DNA of 64,000 nt from NCBI GenBank assembly GCA_020310875.1, contig CM035416.1:532556-596555 (forward strand). The letters are read 5' to 3'. Of the stretch, positions 49,625 to 60,600 are shown piece by piece. The position numbers and the translations under genes are program-made. Position 1 is the first letter of the stretch. Every line of letters starts with the position of its first letter. Origin of the DNA: Ceratopteris richardii. Taxonomy: Eukaryota > Streptophyta > Polypodiopsida > Polypodiales > Pteridaceae. The notes beneath the pieces were generated by a model. That model did not search any database. It was not told where the DNA came from and saw nothing but the letters and a program-made list of their open reading frames with translations.

Positions 49625-50287
49625 CCTAAGCTCTAGTGACTACTTGCACTCGAGCAGTGGAAGTCACACTTCTGGTAGAATCTACTACTAATCCGATAAC
49701 ATTAATAGGAATGATCTTCAAACCATTTTTGGGTTCCTAGGACAGTCTCATAAGATGTGCTCCTTCCCACAATCTTGACAAAAACCTTGAATTGTCACTG
49801 ATTGGGGTTGCATAGGTGTTGGTATATGGCAATCACAAATGAAGTGATCTCCCTGGCATCTATAGCATCGTCTCGTCCTCTAGGTGGGGGGTCTGATCTA
49901 TCTAGGTTGGGTTATAGAGTTAATATTTGCATACATGACATTAGCATATTTTGGCTCCCAACTAAGTTCACTAGAATTTTCGTAAGGATTATTGTCACTA
50001 TGCTCAGGTGACTCCATCTAGTAAGCCAATGGACTATCCACATGAGCAGAATCAAAACTGTGATTGTTCAGATCACTTTCTAGAATTAGTGGCGATGCTT
50101 GCACTAAAGCTTTATTCAAATTTCTTCAACGATTGCATACTTCATTGGGATCACATTTGATAGAGGTGGAGGTTGTTGAACTAACACCGGTTGTGGCCTT
50201 TATTGAGCTTGATAGGGTGGCTGGGGCTTAACATATTGCTACTCTGGGTACTAGTTTTGGTATCTCCCCTGTTGTGGGTATGGCTAT
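49625..50287 (-). pseudogene. E8: gag fragment of a family-B-like element
   Basis: Minus-strand gag piece with knuckles CYRCQGDHFICDC (about 49868-49830) and CQDCGKEHIL.DC (about 49783-49745), then PINVIGLVVDS (about 49720-49685), matching the E5 gag block after its knuckles. Both ends are LTR edges of other elements: E7 LTR on the left, E9 LTR on the right. It is therefore a piece of an older element hit twice. Several stops. Confidence 0.75.
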
Positions 50288-50897
50288 TGTTGGAACTCAA
50301 GGTCAAGCACAAGCATGGAAGCACATCAGAAAGGTGGACACACACAAGAAGAATGAGCAAGGAGGGAGCTCCAAGAAGTACATGTCAAATTTTCAGAAGA
50401 ATCCCCTACAAAAATAGTGATTTTCATCACTAAAAGCCATTGTAAATACCATTTTCCATTTTTGTAACTCCATTTTTTTCAAGCCAAGGAGTCCTCGAGC
50501 TTGATGAGTATTAGAAATATCATCCTACCAATTTTCATAATTTTTAGACTCTGTTTGAGCCCTCAAATAAGCCTTGGAACCTAATTTTTAACTAAGTCGG
50601 ACACTAGGTCTTGACAGGGCCAAAACTAGTCAAAAAACTATAAAAAGAGCTAGAGAGCTCATTTTTGGGGCTAGCTTGTTGTAGATTTGAGCTTTTGTAA
50701 GAGAAATCTTTTGTAATCGAAGCTTTCCATTGTTCCACTCTTTGCTCTTACCGTGTGCACGTGTGTGTGTATGTGTGTGCATGCTTGTGTGCTTTCACTC
50801 ACGCACTTGTGCCTTCACTCACTCGTGGTCTTCATACCAGTTCTCACGTCTCCGCGGACTGACAAGTAAAGGAGGTGGTGCTTATGCTTGAGCTACA
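50288..50897 (+). repeat. 5' LTR of E9 (610 bp)
   Basis: TGTTGGAACTCAAGG ... GAGCTACA. It aligns with the E5 3' LTR over its whole length, with TATA-like TATAAAAAG at 50639-50647. An 8-base gap separates it from the primer site. Confidence 0.86.
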
Positions 50898-50905
50898 CCA
50901 AATTT

Positions 50906-50923
50906 TGGCATTGTTGCCGGGGA
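50906..50923 (+). other. E9 primer-binding site (tRNA-Asp type, degenerate)
   Basis: TGGCATTGTTGCCGGGGA. It differs from the E6 site only at three adjacent bases (GCC to ATT). Confidence 0.82.
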
Positions 50924-51018
50924 GAGAGCTTCGAGGACGAGCGTTGTGATGGTAAGATCGTAGAATTGTGACGTTGGAAGGTAAACACTAGTCATTTTCT
51001 ATTGTTTTTTTATTTTTC

Positions 51019-51019
<1 letters not shown>

Positions 51020-51049
<30 letters not shown>

Positions 51050-51051
51050 CC
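51020..51051. repeat. (ATC)n microsatellite
   Basis: About ten CAT/ATC trinucleotides in the LTR-proximal E9 leader. Confidence 0.9.
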
Positions 51052-51329
51052 ATCTTCAACCATCTTCATCTTTATAGAACTTTCTTGTTTTTTAGTGCAT
51101 TTTCACCATTTTCATACCATTTTTCATGCATTATTGTGCGAGAAGAAGTTAGGAAGTGCAAGGGAGAGCATGCGCCTGTGTTTTTTCACGATTTTCTGCA
51201 CATATGGAGCTCACCATTGCTTGGCACTCAGAAATTTGAATTTCCCGCCAAAAAATGCGATTCTAACTGCAAATCCTGATTTTCATAAAATTCAAATTTT
51301 CAAAAAAATGTGATTTTTAGTTCCCACCT

Positions 51330-51995
51330 AAGTCACACAAAAACGTGATTCTCTAGATGTCATGGAAACTTGAGCTTTAGAAAAAAAACACGATTTTCAG
51401 TTGGCTCAAAATCCCGATTTTCACAAACATGATTTTGAAAAAAAAAACACGATTCTCTATTGGCTCCAAAATCACGATTTTCAAAAACATGACTTTTATC
51501 GAATATTGCGATTGTCATGATTTTTAGTAAACACGATTTTCAATCAAAATCGGGAATTTCATGATTTTCTAAAAAGACGACTTTCATCCAAAATCGTGAA
51601 TTTCACAATTTTCAAAACATGATTTTCACAGGTATAAAATCGTGATTTTCATGATTTTCACGAGATCTCAAAAACACGATTTTCAAGCTCAACTCAGCAT
51701 TGCGATTGTCTCATAACATTACGATTTTCTGAGTCTCCAAAATTGCAATTTTCATAAGTGCTCAACATCGCGATTTTCATGATTTCACAAAATCGTGATT
51801 TTTACGGGGCTCAGCATCGCGATTTTCATGATCCCTCAAGATCACAATCTTCATAAGTGCTCAACATCGTGATTTTCATGATTTCACAAAATTGTGATTT
51901 TTACGGTGGCTGAACATCACGATTTTCATGATCCCTCAAAATCGCGATTTTTAGACCAACAAAATCACAATTTTCACACAAAATCGTGATTTTTC
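51330..51995. repeat. AATCGCGATTTT-word array in the E9 leader
   Basis: Words of the type AAATCGTGATTTTCATGATTT, ATCGCGATTTTCATGA and AACACGATTTTCA recur about every 15-30 bases. Many are self-complementary around ATCGCGAT or ATCATGAT. Same position (between primer site and gag) as the arrays of E1 and E6 but with a different word. A partial second copy is at 55725-56090 because of the tandem duplication. Confidence 0.85.
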
Positions 51996-52222
51996 AAAAA
52001 GGTCATGTTTCCTTGTTTTGACCCACAGGAGCCTGATTTGACATAACTTTTTCATCAAACGTCCATTTTTTGGCTCTATAGCTCATTTAGCTCTAAGAAT
52101 AAAGCATTGATTTTCAGATAGAATAATTTGAAGTTGACCCTCAAGTGGAAATAGGAAACCAAGGGGACTCCAAAGGATTTTGAGCAATACCAAGGGAAAT
52201 TTTGGACTCTTAACCAAGGCTT

Positions 52223-53656
52223 ATGAGCCTCAGATCTGGTAGGCACTTAGGCAAGGATAGACAAAGCATTAGATCTTTTGAGGAAAGTGTCAACCATACA
52301 GATAAGTCTTGGGCACAACAACTAAGTGGTTATCCTTACGTACTAAGTTCATACACAAGTGATTCAGAAATGTCTTTTGGCATGGGGAAACCGGCAGGTG
52401 GCTCAAGCACTACCTATCTACAAAAACCAGAAGGTCCATATAAGACACAATTGGAATATATTTGGACCAACTGATTAGGTGCTCGCATCTGAGGATGGCC
52501 TCAGGCGATCAGTGGTCCAACTCAAAAATCCAGATCAACCCTTTGGACTTGAACACACAGTAGTCAGGTTCGAAGAGGGTTCATACATTGATAAGGAAGG
52601 AACCATGTATGTGGTCACCAACCTACCAGATAGGATAAATGAGTTTGGAAGTATCATTCTTGAGAATGAGATAGGAGACCTAGAGCAAGGAGATGTAGGA
52701 CAAGAACCCAAGACTCCTAGAGGTAAGTCAGTTTTGACCAGAGTGATCACTCTAGATTGGATTCCTCAAGACAAGAAAAGCATAAAACTATTCTTGAATA
52801 GAGAAACAGAGGAAGCCTTTTGGAGATTCAAGCCAGATCAACCTAGCCAATTGGGCATAGTCATAATCTAGGACTTCAAAGATCCCGAGACACTAGGCAA
52901 GGTTGTCTATCTAGATCATACATCGAAAAAAATGTTCTTGGTAATAGAGGAGGATGGGCATGCATACACTTGGAAGAGTGAATTGATTTTCCCTCTAGCA
53001 AGGTCTAATGTTTCCCATGGCCTCCAAGGATTAGGATCATCCTAGGCTCATGAAGCCTAGAGGGAAAGAACTAGAGAGAGACCTGAGGTAAGCTTTACAC
53101 ACAATGTGGGTAGAGATAGATCAAGACGAAAAGGTGAAAGACCTAAAGGAGAGAGACATCAAGCACATAGGCATCAAAGAGATGAACACAATTTTCCATT
53201 GCCTAGACCTCGAGAGTACCCAAGAACCCTTAGACCCTCTCAAGTGGTCAAGTCAATGAAAAATTACTTTGATGGGTCAAGAGATCCTTATGATAATGTG
53301 GCCGAGTTCAAACAAGTGTTAAGAGCTGAACAAGTTGAGGATTTTTTCACCTAGTTCGAGGCATTTGGTTTGACTCTCAATGGCACTGCCTTAGCTTGGT
53401 TTTAATCACTAAATAGTCACAAATACCGAGATATAATTCAACTGCTGGACGAATTCATTGCCAAATTTTCCAAGAGTGGTATCAGGCACAACACATCATC
53501 CTTGATCCACAACTTCAAGCAGACACCCCAAGAAACAGTGCGACTTGTAGGAAGACGGTTTAGATAGAACTTAGAAAGATGCCTTGTGCCAGAATTACCC
53601 ACACTAGCCAAAAAAGTGGCTTTGTTTTTAGATGGCTTACTGTCACTCTAGCACAA
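52223..53656 (+). pseudogene. E9 gag N-terminal half, broken
   Basis: Start MSLRSGRHLG at 52223. N-terminal extension with GTMYVVTNLPDRINE and KTPRGKSVLTRV (compare TPRGRSTITKL in E6). Gag core at 53250-53640: MKNYFDGSRDPYDNVAEFKQVLRAEQ, SKSGI.HNTSSLIHNFKQTP and KVALFLDGLL, parallel to E6. Stops at 52472, 52869, 53353, 53403 and elsewhere. The sequence ends inside the core at the inverted LTR. Confidence 0.83.
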
Positions 53657-54263
53657 TGGTAAGTAGCAACGTGAGGAGATTCACCTCATAAATGTCAACC
53701 CCTAGAGACGTGAGAACTAGTATGAAGACTATGAGCAAGTGATGGCACAAGTGCGTGAGTGAAAGCACACCAACATGCACACACATACACACGTGCACAA
53801 GGTAAGAGCAAAGAGTGGAACAATGGAAGGAATTTGATTACAAAAGAACTCTCTTACAACGCTCAAATCTACAACAATCCAACCCCTAAAATGAGCTCTC
53901 CAACCCATTTTATAGTTTTTTGAGTAGTTTTGGCCCATTCCAAACCTAGTGTTTAGCCTAGTTAAAAATTAGGTTCCATGGCTTATTTGGGGGCTCAAAT
54001 GGAGTCTAAAAATTATGAAATTTGGTAGGATGATACTTCTAATACTCCTTAAGCTAAAGGAATCCTTGGCTTGAAGAAAATGGAGTTGCAAAAATGGAAA
54101 ATGGTATTTAGAATGGTTTTTAGTGATGAACATCACTATTTTTATAGGGATTTCTTCTGAAAATCTGACATGTGCTTCTTAGAGCTCCCTACATGCTCCT
54201 TATTCTTGTGTGTCTAGTTCCTTGATGCGCTTCCATGCTTGTGTTTGACTTTGGGTGTCAACA
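53657..54263 (-). repeat. 3' LTR, copy 1 (607 bp)
   Basis: Plus-strand limits TGGTAAGTAGC ... GGGTGTCAACA. In the sense of the element it starts TGTTGACACCC. It aligns with the E11 LTR (57745-58351), same length, and more distantly with the E5 and E9 LTRs. Confidence 0.82.
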
Positions 54264-54280
54264 TCCCCCCCCCTCTCAAG
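54264..54280 (-). other. Polypurine tract, copy 1
   Basis: The element strand reads CTTGAGAGGGGGGGGGA next to the LTR. It is the counterpart of 58352-58366. Confidence 0.85.
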
Positions 54281-55017
54281 TCTGCCATCCTTGATAGACC
54301 CTTGTTGGAGTGGTTGTTCCATCTAATTCTTTGAGAGGTAGCGTCCTTCATGTATCAACAGGAGGGGTCCATCTTCCAAATGTAGCTTGGTCGATCGTGT
54401 GGTTCTTCAGTTTTCCACTACTAGCGTATGCGGGAGTTGGTCCCATCGTAAGTGCTTCTTCCTTGGATTTAAGCTGGATGGTATATTTGTGTGCTTTCAA
54501 AGATTGTTCGTTGCTCAAAAGAGGTTGTCAACGTTGATCTTGAGCAGTTGTCTACTGTGAATTGCTTCATAGGTACTTATGTGTGACCTTGGATGTCCTT
54601 TGATCTTTGAAATATGAGTTTCATAGAATGAGGCCAAGTACTTGTGACCCATAATGGATGATGGGTAAGTGCATTAGTGCATGGGTTAAAGAAAATATGT
54701 GCCTTGTGCATGGCCTTGTAATGTGGCCCTATGCATGCATACTTCGGGAATGCATTGGAAGAAGTATGGTACAAAAGATGGGGGTCTTGAGCCAAGTGCT
54801 CAAGGGTATGGCGATGAAGAGGTTTCCTAATCTATCCTGGTTATGGTGTTGCCGACGTCGGGTGTGCTTCCCATGGTGTAAGGTCAGTTGATGTTTGTCT
54901 CTTCATGTTGAATGCCCATCATGGTGGTTGACCATTGGCTCACCTTGCATTGTTGATGGATGTCCTTATTCATGGTTCACTGATGAGATTCTTGGAGCAC
55001 ATGGTTTTGTTTCTTCT

Positions 55018-55049
<32 letters not shown>

Positions 55050-55502
55050 TTTTTGGAACAATGACACAAACATAAAGACAATGGTTAGTAGCAAAAAAAT
55101 ATTGTACATATGTTAAGTGTGTCTCATGTGCTTGGGATTTTTCAATTGTGTCTATGCACAATCGTGTAATGTGGCCCTATATTAATGCATACTTTGAAAA
55201 TGCATGACCTAAATGGTGCAAAAGACAAGGTTATGCCAAAGGCACATGGTTGTTGCACGTCAAGGCTTTCAATGTTTCTTGCAGAGGTTGATGTAGCTTT
55301 TGTTGGAGGCATCCATTGGATCCTGGAATGACAATTGATCTTTCGTCTTGGTAGGGGTCCATCTTAGAACTGTGCATGGCTATGCACAGGTCACTTTTGA
55401 CTTCTTTTTCTTTGAGTGTTTGCTTATATTTTGTATCCGACATGATTGGTTCTTTGGTTCTATGGATGTTGTTGGTACTTTTGGCTTCCAAACCCATATC
55501 CT
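54281..55502 (-). other. Noncoding 3' tail of E10
   Basis: Counterpart of the E5 tail but without the Argonaute-like insert. It contains two GGCC/ATGCAT motif copies (about 54712-54745 and 55155-55200), and a CT microsatellite sits where E5 has its insert. No intact gene. Confidence 0.7.
55019..55050. repeat. (CT)n microsatellite
   Basis: Run of CT repeats in the E10 tail. The counterpart in E11 is at 59104-59129. E5 has A/GA tracts at the matching point, where its Argonaute-like insert begins. Confidence 0.88.
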
Positions 55503-55724
55503 TCATGATTGTCTTTTTATTTTTTCCAAAGAGGTGAGTTTATCTTCTTTTGGTATCTGTGCTCGGTTCTTACTATTTTCTCTCCTTAGCTTCTTTGTTG
55601 AGACTTTTCTTGTGAGGGAGATCAGTGGAGTTTGTGCATGTAGGAGTTCCTTGGCTACCCAGATGTGTAATTGTCCTTGTTGAGCTACAACTAAGTTCTT
55701 CCGCACCCAAATTTGGATGTTAGC

Positions 55725-57744
55725 TATAAAATCGTGATTTTCACAATTTTCACGAGATCTCAAAAACACGATTTTCAAGCTTGACTCAGCATCGCGATTG
55801 TCTCATAACATTACGATTTTCTGAGTCTCCAAAATCGTGATTTTCATAAGTGCTGAGCATCGCGATTTTCATGATTTGACAAAATCGTGATTTTTATGGG
55901 GCTCAGCATCACGATTCTCATGATCCCTCAAAATCACAATTTTCATAAGTGCTCAACATCATGATTTTCATGATTTCACAAAATCGTGATTTTTACGGTG
56001 GCTCAGCATCACAATTTTCATGATCCCTCAAAATCGCGATTTTTAGACCCGCAAAATCATAATTTTCACACAAAATCGTGATTTTTCAAAAAGGTCCTGT
56101 TTCCTTGTTTTGACCCCCAGGAGCCTGATTTGACATAACGTTTTCATCAAACGATCATTTTTGGCTCTATAGCTCATTTAGCTCTAAGAATAAGGCATTG
56201 ATTTTCATATAGAATAATTTGAAGTTGACCCTCAAGTGGAAATAGGAAACCAAGGGGACTCCAAAGGATTTTGAGCAATACCAAGGGGAAATTTTGGACT
56301 CTTAACCAAGGCTTATGAACCTCAGATCTGGTAGGCACTTAGGCAAGGATAGACAAAGCATTAGATCTTCTAAGGTGTCAAGCATACAGATAAGTCTTGG
56401 GCACAACAACTAAGTGGTTATCCTTACGTACTAAGTTCAGACACAAGTGATTCACAAATTTCTTTTGGCATGGGGAAACCGGCAGGTGGCTCAGGCACTA
56501 CCTATCTACAAAAACCAGAAGGTCCATATAAGACACAATTGGAATATATTCGGACCAACCGATTAGGTGCTCACATCTATGAGGATGGCTTGAGGTGATC
56601 AGTGGTCCAACTCAAAAATCCAGATCAAGCCTTTGGACTTGAACATGCAGTGGTCAGGTTCCTAGAGGGTTCATACATTGATAAGGAAGGAACCATGTAT
56701 GTGGTCACCAACCTACCAGATAGGACAAATGATTTTGGAAATATCATTCCTGAGAATGAGATAGGAGACCTAGAGCAAGGAGATGTAGGAAAAGAACCCA
56801 AGACTCCTAGAGGTAAGTCAGTGTTGACCAGAGTGATCACTCTAGATTGGATCCCTCAAGACAAGAAAGCATAAAACTATTCTTGAATAGAGAAATAGAG
56901 CAAGCCTTTTGGAGATTCAAGGCAGATCAACCTAGCCAATTGGGCATAGTCATAATCTACGAGTTCAAAGATCCCGAGACACTAGACAAGGTTGTCTATC
57001 TAGATCATACATAGAAAAAAGTGTTCTTGGTAACAGAGGAGGATGGGCATGCATACACTTGGAAGAGTGAATTGATTTTCCCTCCAGCAAGGTCTAATGT
57101 TTCCCATGGTCTCCAAGGATCAAGATCATCCCAGGCTCATGAAGCCTAGAGGGAAAGAACTAGAGAGAGACCTGAGGTAAGCTTTACACACAATGTGGGT
57201 AGAGATAGATCAAGACAAAAAGGTGAAAGACCTAAAAGAGAGAGACATCAAGCACATAGGCATCAAAGAGATGAACACAATTTTCCATTGCCTAGACCCC
57301 GAGAGTACCCAAGAACCCTTAGACCCTCTCAAGTGGTCAAGTCAATGAAAAATTACTTTGATGGGTCAAGAGATCCTTATGATAATGTGGCCGAGTTCAA
57401 ACAAGTGTTAAGAGCTGAACAAGTTGAGGATTTTTTCACCTAGTTCGAGGCATTTGGTTTGACTCTCAATGGCACTGCCTTAGCCTGGTTTCAATCACTA
57501 AATAGTCACAACTACCAAGATATAGTTCAACTGCTAGACGAATTCATTGCCAAATTTTCCAAGAGTGGTGTCAGGCACAACACATCATCCTTGATCCACA
57601 ACTTCAAGCAGACACCCAAGAAATAGTGCGACTTGTAGGAAGACGGTTTAGATAGTACTTAGAAAGATGCCCTGTGCCAGAATTACCCACACTAGCCAAA
57701 AAAGTGGCTTTGTTTTTAGATGGCTTACTGTCACTCTAGCACAA
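55725..57744 (+). pseudogene. E9b: duplicated leader part and gag
   Basis: Second copy of 51633-53656: CGAT-word leader (55725-56090), gag start MNLRSGR at 56315, KTPRGKSVLTRV and the gag core (MKNYFDGSRDPYDNVAEFKQ at about 57344). It has its own indels and stops: a deletion soon after the start shifts the frame, and there is a TGA at about 56597. It ends at the E11 LTR exactly where copy 1 ends at the E10 LTR. Confidence 0.83.
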
Positions 57745-58351
57745 TGGTAAGTAGCAACATGAGGAGATTCACCTCATAAATGTCAACCTGCAGAGACGTG
57801 AGAACCAGTATGAAGACTATGAGCAAGTGATGGCACAAGTGCGTGAGTGAAAGCACACTAGCATGCACACACATACACACGTGCACAAGGTAAGAGCAAA
57901 GAGTGGAACAATGGAAGGACTTTGATTACAAAAGAACTCTCTTACAATGCTCAAATCTACAACAAGCCAACCCCTAAAATGAGCTCTCCAACCCTTTTTA
58001 TAGTTTTTTGAGTAGTTTTGGCCCGTTGCAAACCTAGTGTTTAGCCTAGTTAAAAATTAGGTTCCATGGCTTATTTGGGGGCTCAAATGGAGTCTAAAAA
58101 TTATGAAATTTGGTAGGATGATACTTCTAATACTCCTCAAGCTAAAGGACTCCTTGGCTTGAAAAAAATGGAGTTGCAAAAATGGAAAATGGTATTTACA
58201 ATGGTTTTTAGTGATGAACATCACTATTTTTATAGGGATTTCTTCTGAAAATTTGACATGTGCTTCTTAGAGCTCCCTACATGCTCATTTTTCTTGGTTG
58301 TCTAGTTCCTTGATGCGCTTCCATGCTTGTTCTTGACTTTGGGTGTCAACA
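57745..58351 (-). repeat. 3' LTR of E11 (607 bp)
   Basis: Plus-strand limits TGGTAAGTAGC ... GGGTGTCAACA, next to the polypurine tract. Flanking CACAA (57740-57744) would be one target duplication, but its partner is outside the window. Confidence 0.84.
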
Positions 58352-58366
58352 TCCCCCCCTCTCGAG
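58352..58366 (-). other. E11 polypurine tract
   Basis: The element strand reads ACTCGAGAGGGGGGA-like purines flush with the LTR, almost the same as E5 43901-43913. Confidence 0.85.
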
Positions 58367-59585
58367 TCTGTCATCCCTGATAGACCCTTGTTGGAGTGGT
58401 TGTTCCATGTAGTACTTTGAGAGGTAGCGTCCTTCGTGTATCAACAGGAGGGGTCCATCTTCCAAATGTAGCTTGGTTGATCGTTTGGTTCTTCAGTTTT
58501 CCACTACTAGCGTATGCGAGAGTTGGTCCCATCGTAAGTGCTTCTTCCTTGGATTTAAGCTGGATGGTATATTTGTGTGCTTTCAAAGATTTTTCGTTGC
58601 TCAAAAGAGGTTGTCAACGTTGATCTTGAGCAGTTGTTTACTGTGAATTGCTTCATAGCTACTTATGTGTGACCTTGGATGTCCTTTGATCTTTGAAATA
58701 TGAGTTTCATAGTATGAGGCCAAGTACTTGTGACCCATAATGGATGATGGGTAAGTGCATTAGTGCATGGGTTAAAGAAAATATGTGCCTTGTGATGGCC
58801 TTGTAATGTGGCCCTATGCATGCATACTTCGGGAATGCATTGGAAGAAGTATGGTACAAAAGATGGGGGTCTTGAGTGAAGTGCTCAAGGGTATGGCGAT
58901 GAAGAGGTTTCCTAATCTGTCCTGGTTATGGTGTTGCCGACATCGGGTGTGCTTCCCATGGTGAAAGGTCAGTGGATGTTTGTCTCTTCATGTTGAATGC
59001 CCATCATGGTGGTTGACCATTGGGTCATCTTCCATTGTTGATGGATGTCCTCATTCATGGTTCACTGATGAGATTCTTGGAGCACATGGTTTTGTTTCTT
59101 CTTCTTCTTCTCTCTCTCTCTCTCTCTCACTCTCTTTCGAACAATGTCACAAACAAGAAGACAATGGTTAGTAGCAAAAAAATATTTTACATATGTTAAG
59201 TGTGTCTTATGTGCTTGGGATTTTTCAATTGTATCTATGTGCAGTCGTGTAATGTGGCCCTATATTAATGCATACTTTGAAAATGCATGACCTAAATGGT
59301 GCAAAAGACAAGGTTATGCCAAAGGCACATGGTTGTTGCACGTCAAGGCTTTCAATGTTTCTTGCAGAGGTTGATGTAGCTTTTGTTGGAGGCATCCATT
59401 GGATCCTGGAATGACAATTGATCTCTCCTCCTGATAGGGATCCATCTTAGAGCTGTGCATGGCTATGCACAGGTCACTTTTGACTTCTTTGTCTTTGAGT
59501 GTTTGCTTATATTTTGTATCCGGCATGATTGGTTCTTTGGTTCTATGGATGTTGTTGGTACTTTTGGCTTCCAAACCCATATCCT
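58367..59585 (-). other. E11 noncoding 3' tail
   Basis: Same content as 54281-55502: two GGCC/ATGCAT motifs (about 58797-58830 and 59243-59287) and a CT microsatellite (59104-59129). No insert and no gene. Confidence 0.7.
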
Positions 59586-60600
59586 TCATGATTGTCTTTT
59601 TATTTTTTCCAAAGAGGTGAGTTTATCTGCTTTTGGTATCTGTGCTCGGTTCTTACCCTTTTCTCTCCTTAGCTTCTTTGTTGAGACTTTTCTTGTGAGG
59701 GAGATCAGTGGAGTTTGTGCATGTAGGAGTTCCTTGGGTACCCAGATGTGTAATTGTCCTTGTTGAGCTACAACTAATTTCTTTCGCATCCAAATTTGGA
59801 TGTTATTATGGTTGGGCTTCATCGATTGCTTCGATATCCAAATTTGTCGAAGACCTTGGGATTGAGCTTGTCCTCATTTCTTTGTTCTTTTTTTTAGCAT
59901 GGTTAGCTTAGCTTTTTGTACCCAAATCTGCTTCATGCCCTGAGCTTCTTTCTTCTTGCACTTGGTTTGTCTATTTGATGTAGCCGTGTGTGTGTACAGT
60001 TTTACTTGCCTCTTTGGTTGCATTGTTGTGGCTGCAGTAGTCTTTGAAAAAGAAGAGGGGTCCTCTCTCCTTTGAGACCGTTATTGCATGGTTGAGTCCT
60101 TCTAGATCATAGCTTTCTTGACACATACAACATCTTCTTTGCTCAGATTGCGCCTAGGGGAACGAAGAGAGTGCGTGCTACTTGGATTTGTGCTCATGCA
60201 ATTCTCTAATTCTAATGTAATGCATTGTTCATGTACCAAACTTGAAGAAGTCTTCTTTTAAGGTTTAAGTTGACTGCATGGTCATAGATCCAGTCTTGAC
60301 CCAAGACAAGTGGTTCCGTAAGGTCCTCATCTTCACACACTAGCATTTTGACTCTCTTTGGAACATCTAGAAGATAGATGGGAAGCTCGACCTTGCCCAA
60401 ATAGGGGGTTTCCACACCTCCTCATCCTATGAGATAGGCTTCAATGGAATGGATGTTCAATTGTAAATCTTGCCAGTATGAAAGTATAACCGCACTAGTT
60501 GTTGCACCTCAGTCAATCAATGCTCTCACAGTCCTTACATTCTTCCCTTGTCCTATCCCTATGGTCACCAAGGGATGTCGGTCAATTATTTGAGAAGCAA
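59586..60600 (-). pseudogene. E11 second protease and WVPK-box tail
   Basis: PR2: TVRALID followed by TGA where Ser of Asp-Ser-Gly is expected (about 60513), then GATTSAV, IEAYLIG.GGVETP and LVLGQDWIYDH (about 60320-60270). Tail boxes: KQIWVQKAK (about 59925), RQIWISKQS (about 59845), IQIWMRKKLVVAQQ (about 59795) and LHIWVPKELL (about 59745). Same architecture as E5 and E6. Confidence 0.8.

Larger units (their letters stand above)
50288..53656 (+). mobile_element. E9: 5' part of a family-B element
   Basis: Plus-strand LTR, primer site, CGAT-word leader and N-terminal half of gag, cut at 53657 by the 3' LTR of an inverted element. The part from 51633 onward is duplicated at 55725-57744. Confidence 0.85.
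51633..55722. repeat. Tandem duplication, left unit (about 4.09 kb)
   Basis: Spans part of the E9 leader, gag fragment, inverted LTR and tail. The same series in the same order follows at 55725-59806 with offsets of 4,092 (start) and 4,084 (end). The units differ by a few percent by eye. The junction is at 55722-55725 (ATGTTA / GC / TATAAAATCG). Confidence 0.88.
53657..55722 (-). mobile_element. E10: duplicated 3' end of an inverted family-B element
   Basis: 3' LTR (53657-54263), polypurine tract and the noncoding plus C-tail part of pol, ending abruptly at 55722 where leader sequence of E9b begins. It is the left copy of the segment seen in full in E11. The pol remnant at 55720-55503 reads IQIWVRKNLVVAQQGQLHIWVAKELL, the Trp-box tail. 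Confidence 0.8.
55725..59806. repeat. Tandem duplication, right unit
   Basis: Second unit of the duplication. At 59806 it continues without a break into the pol of E11, which the left unit lacks. Confidence 0.88.

Noticed and set aside
51633..59806. Tandem duplication as an assembly error
   Set aside because: The two units differ by many substitutions and small indels, so they are not the same reads placed twice. A misjoin of diverged loci is still possible and is noted in the finding.
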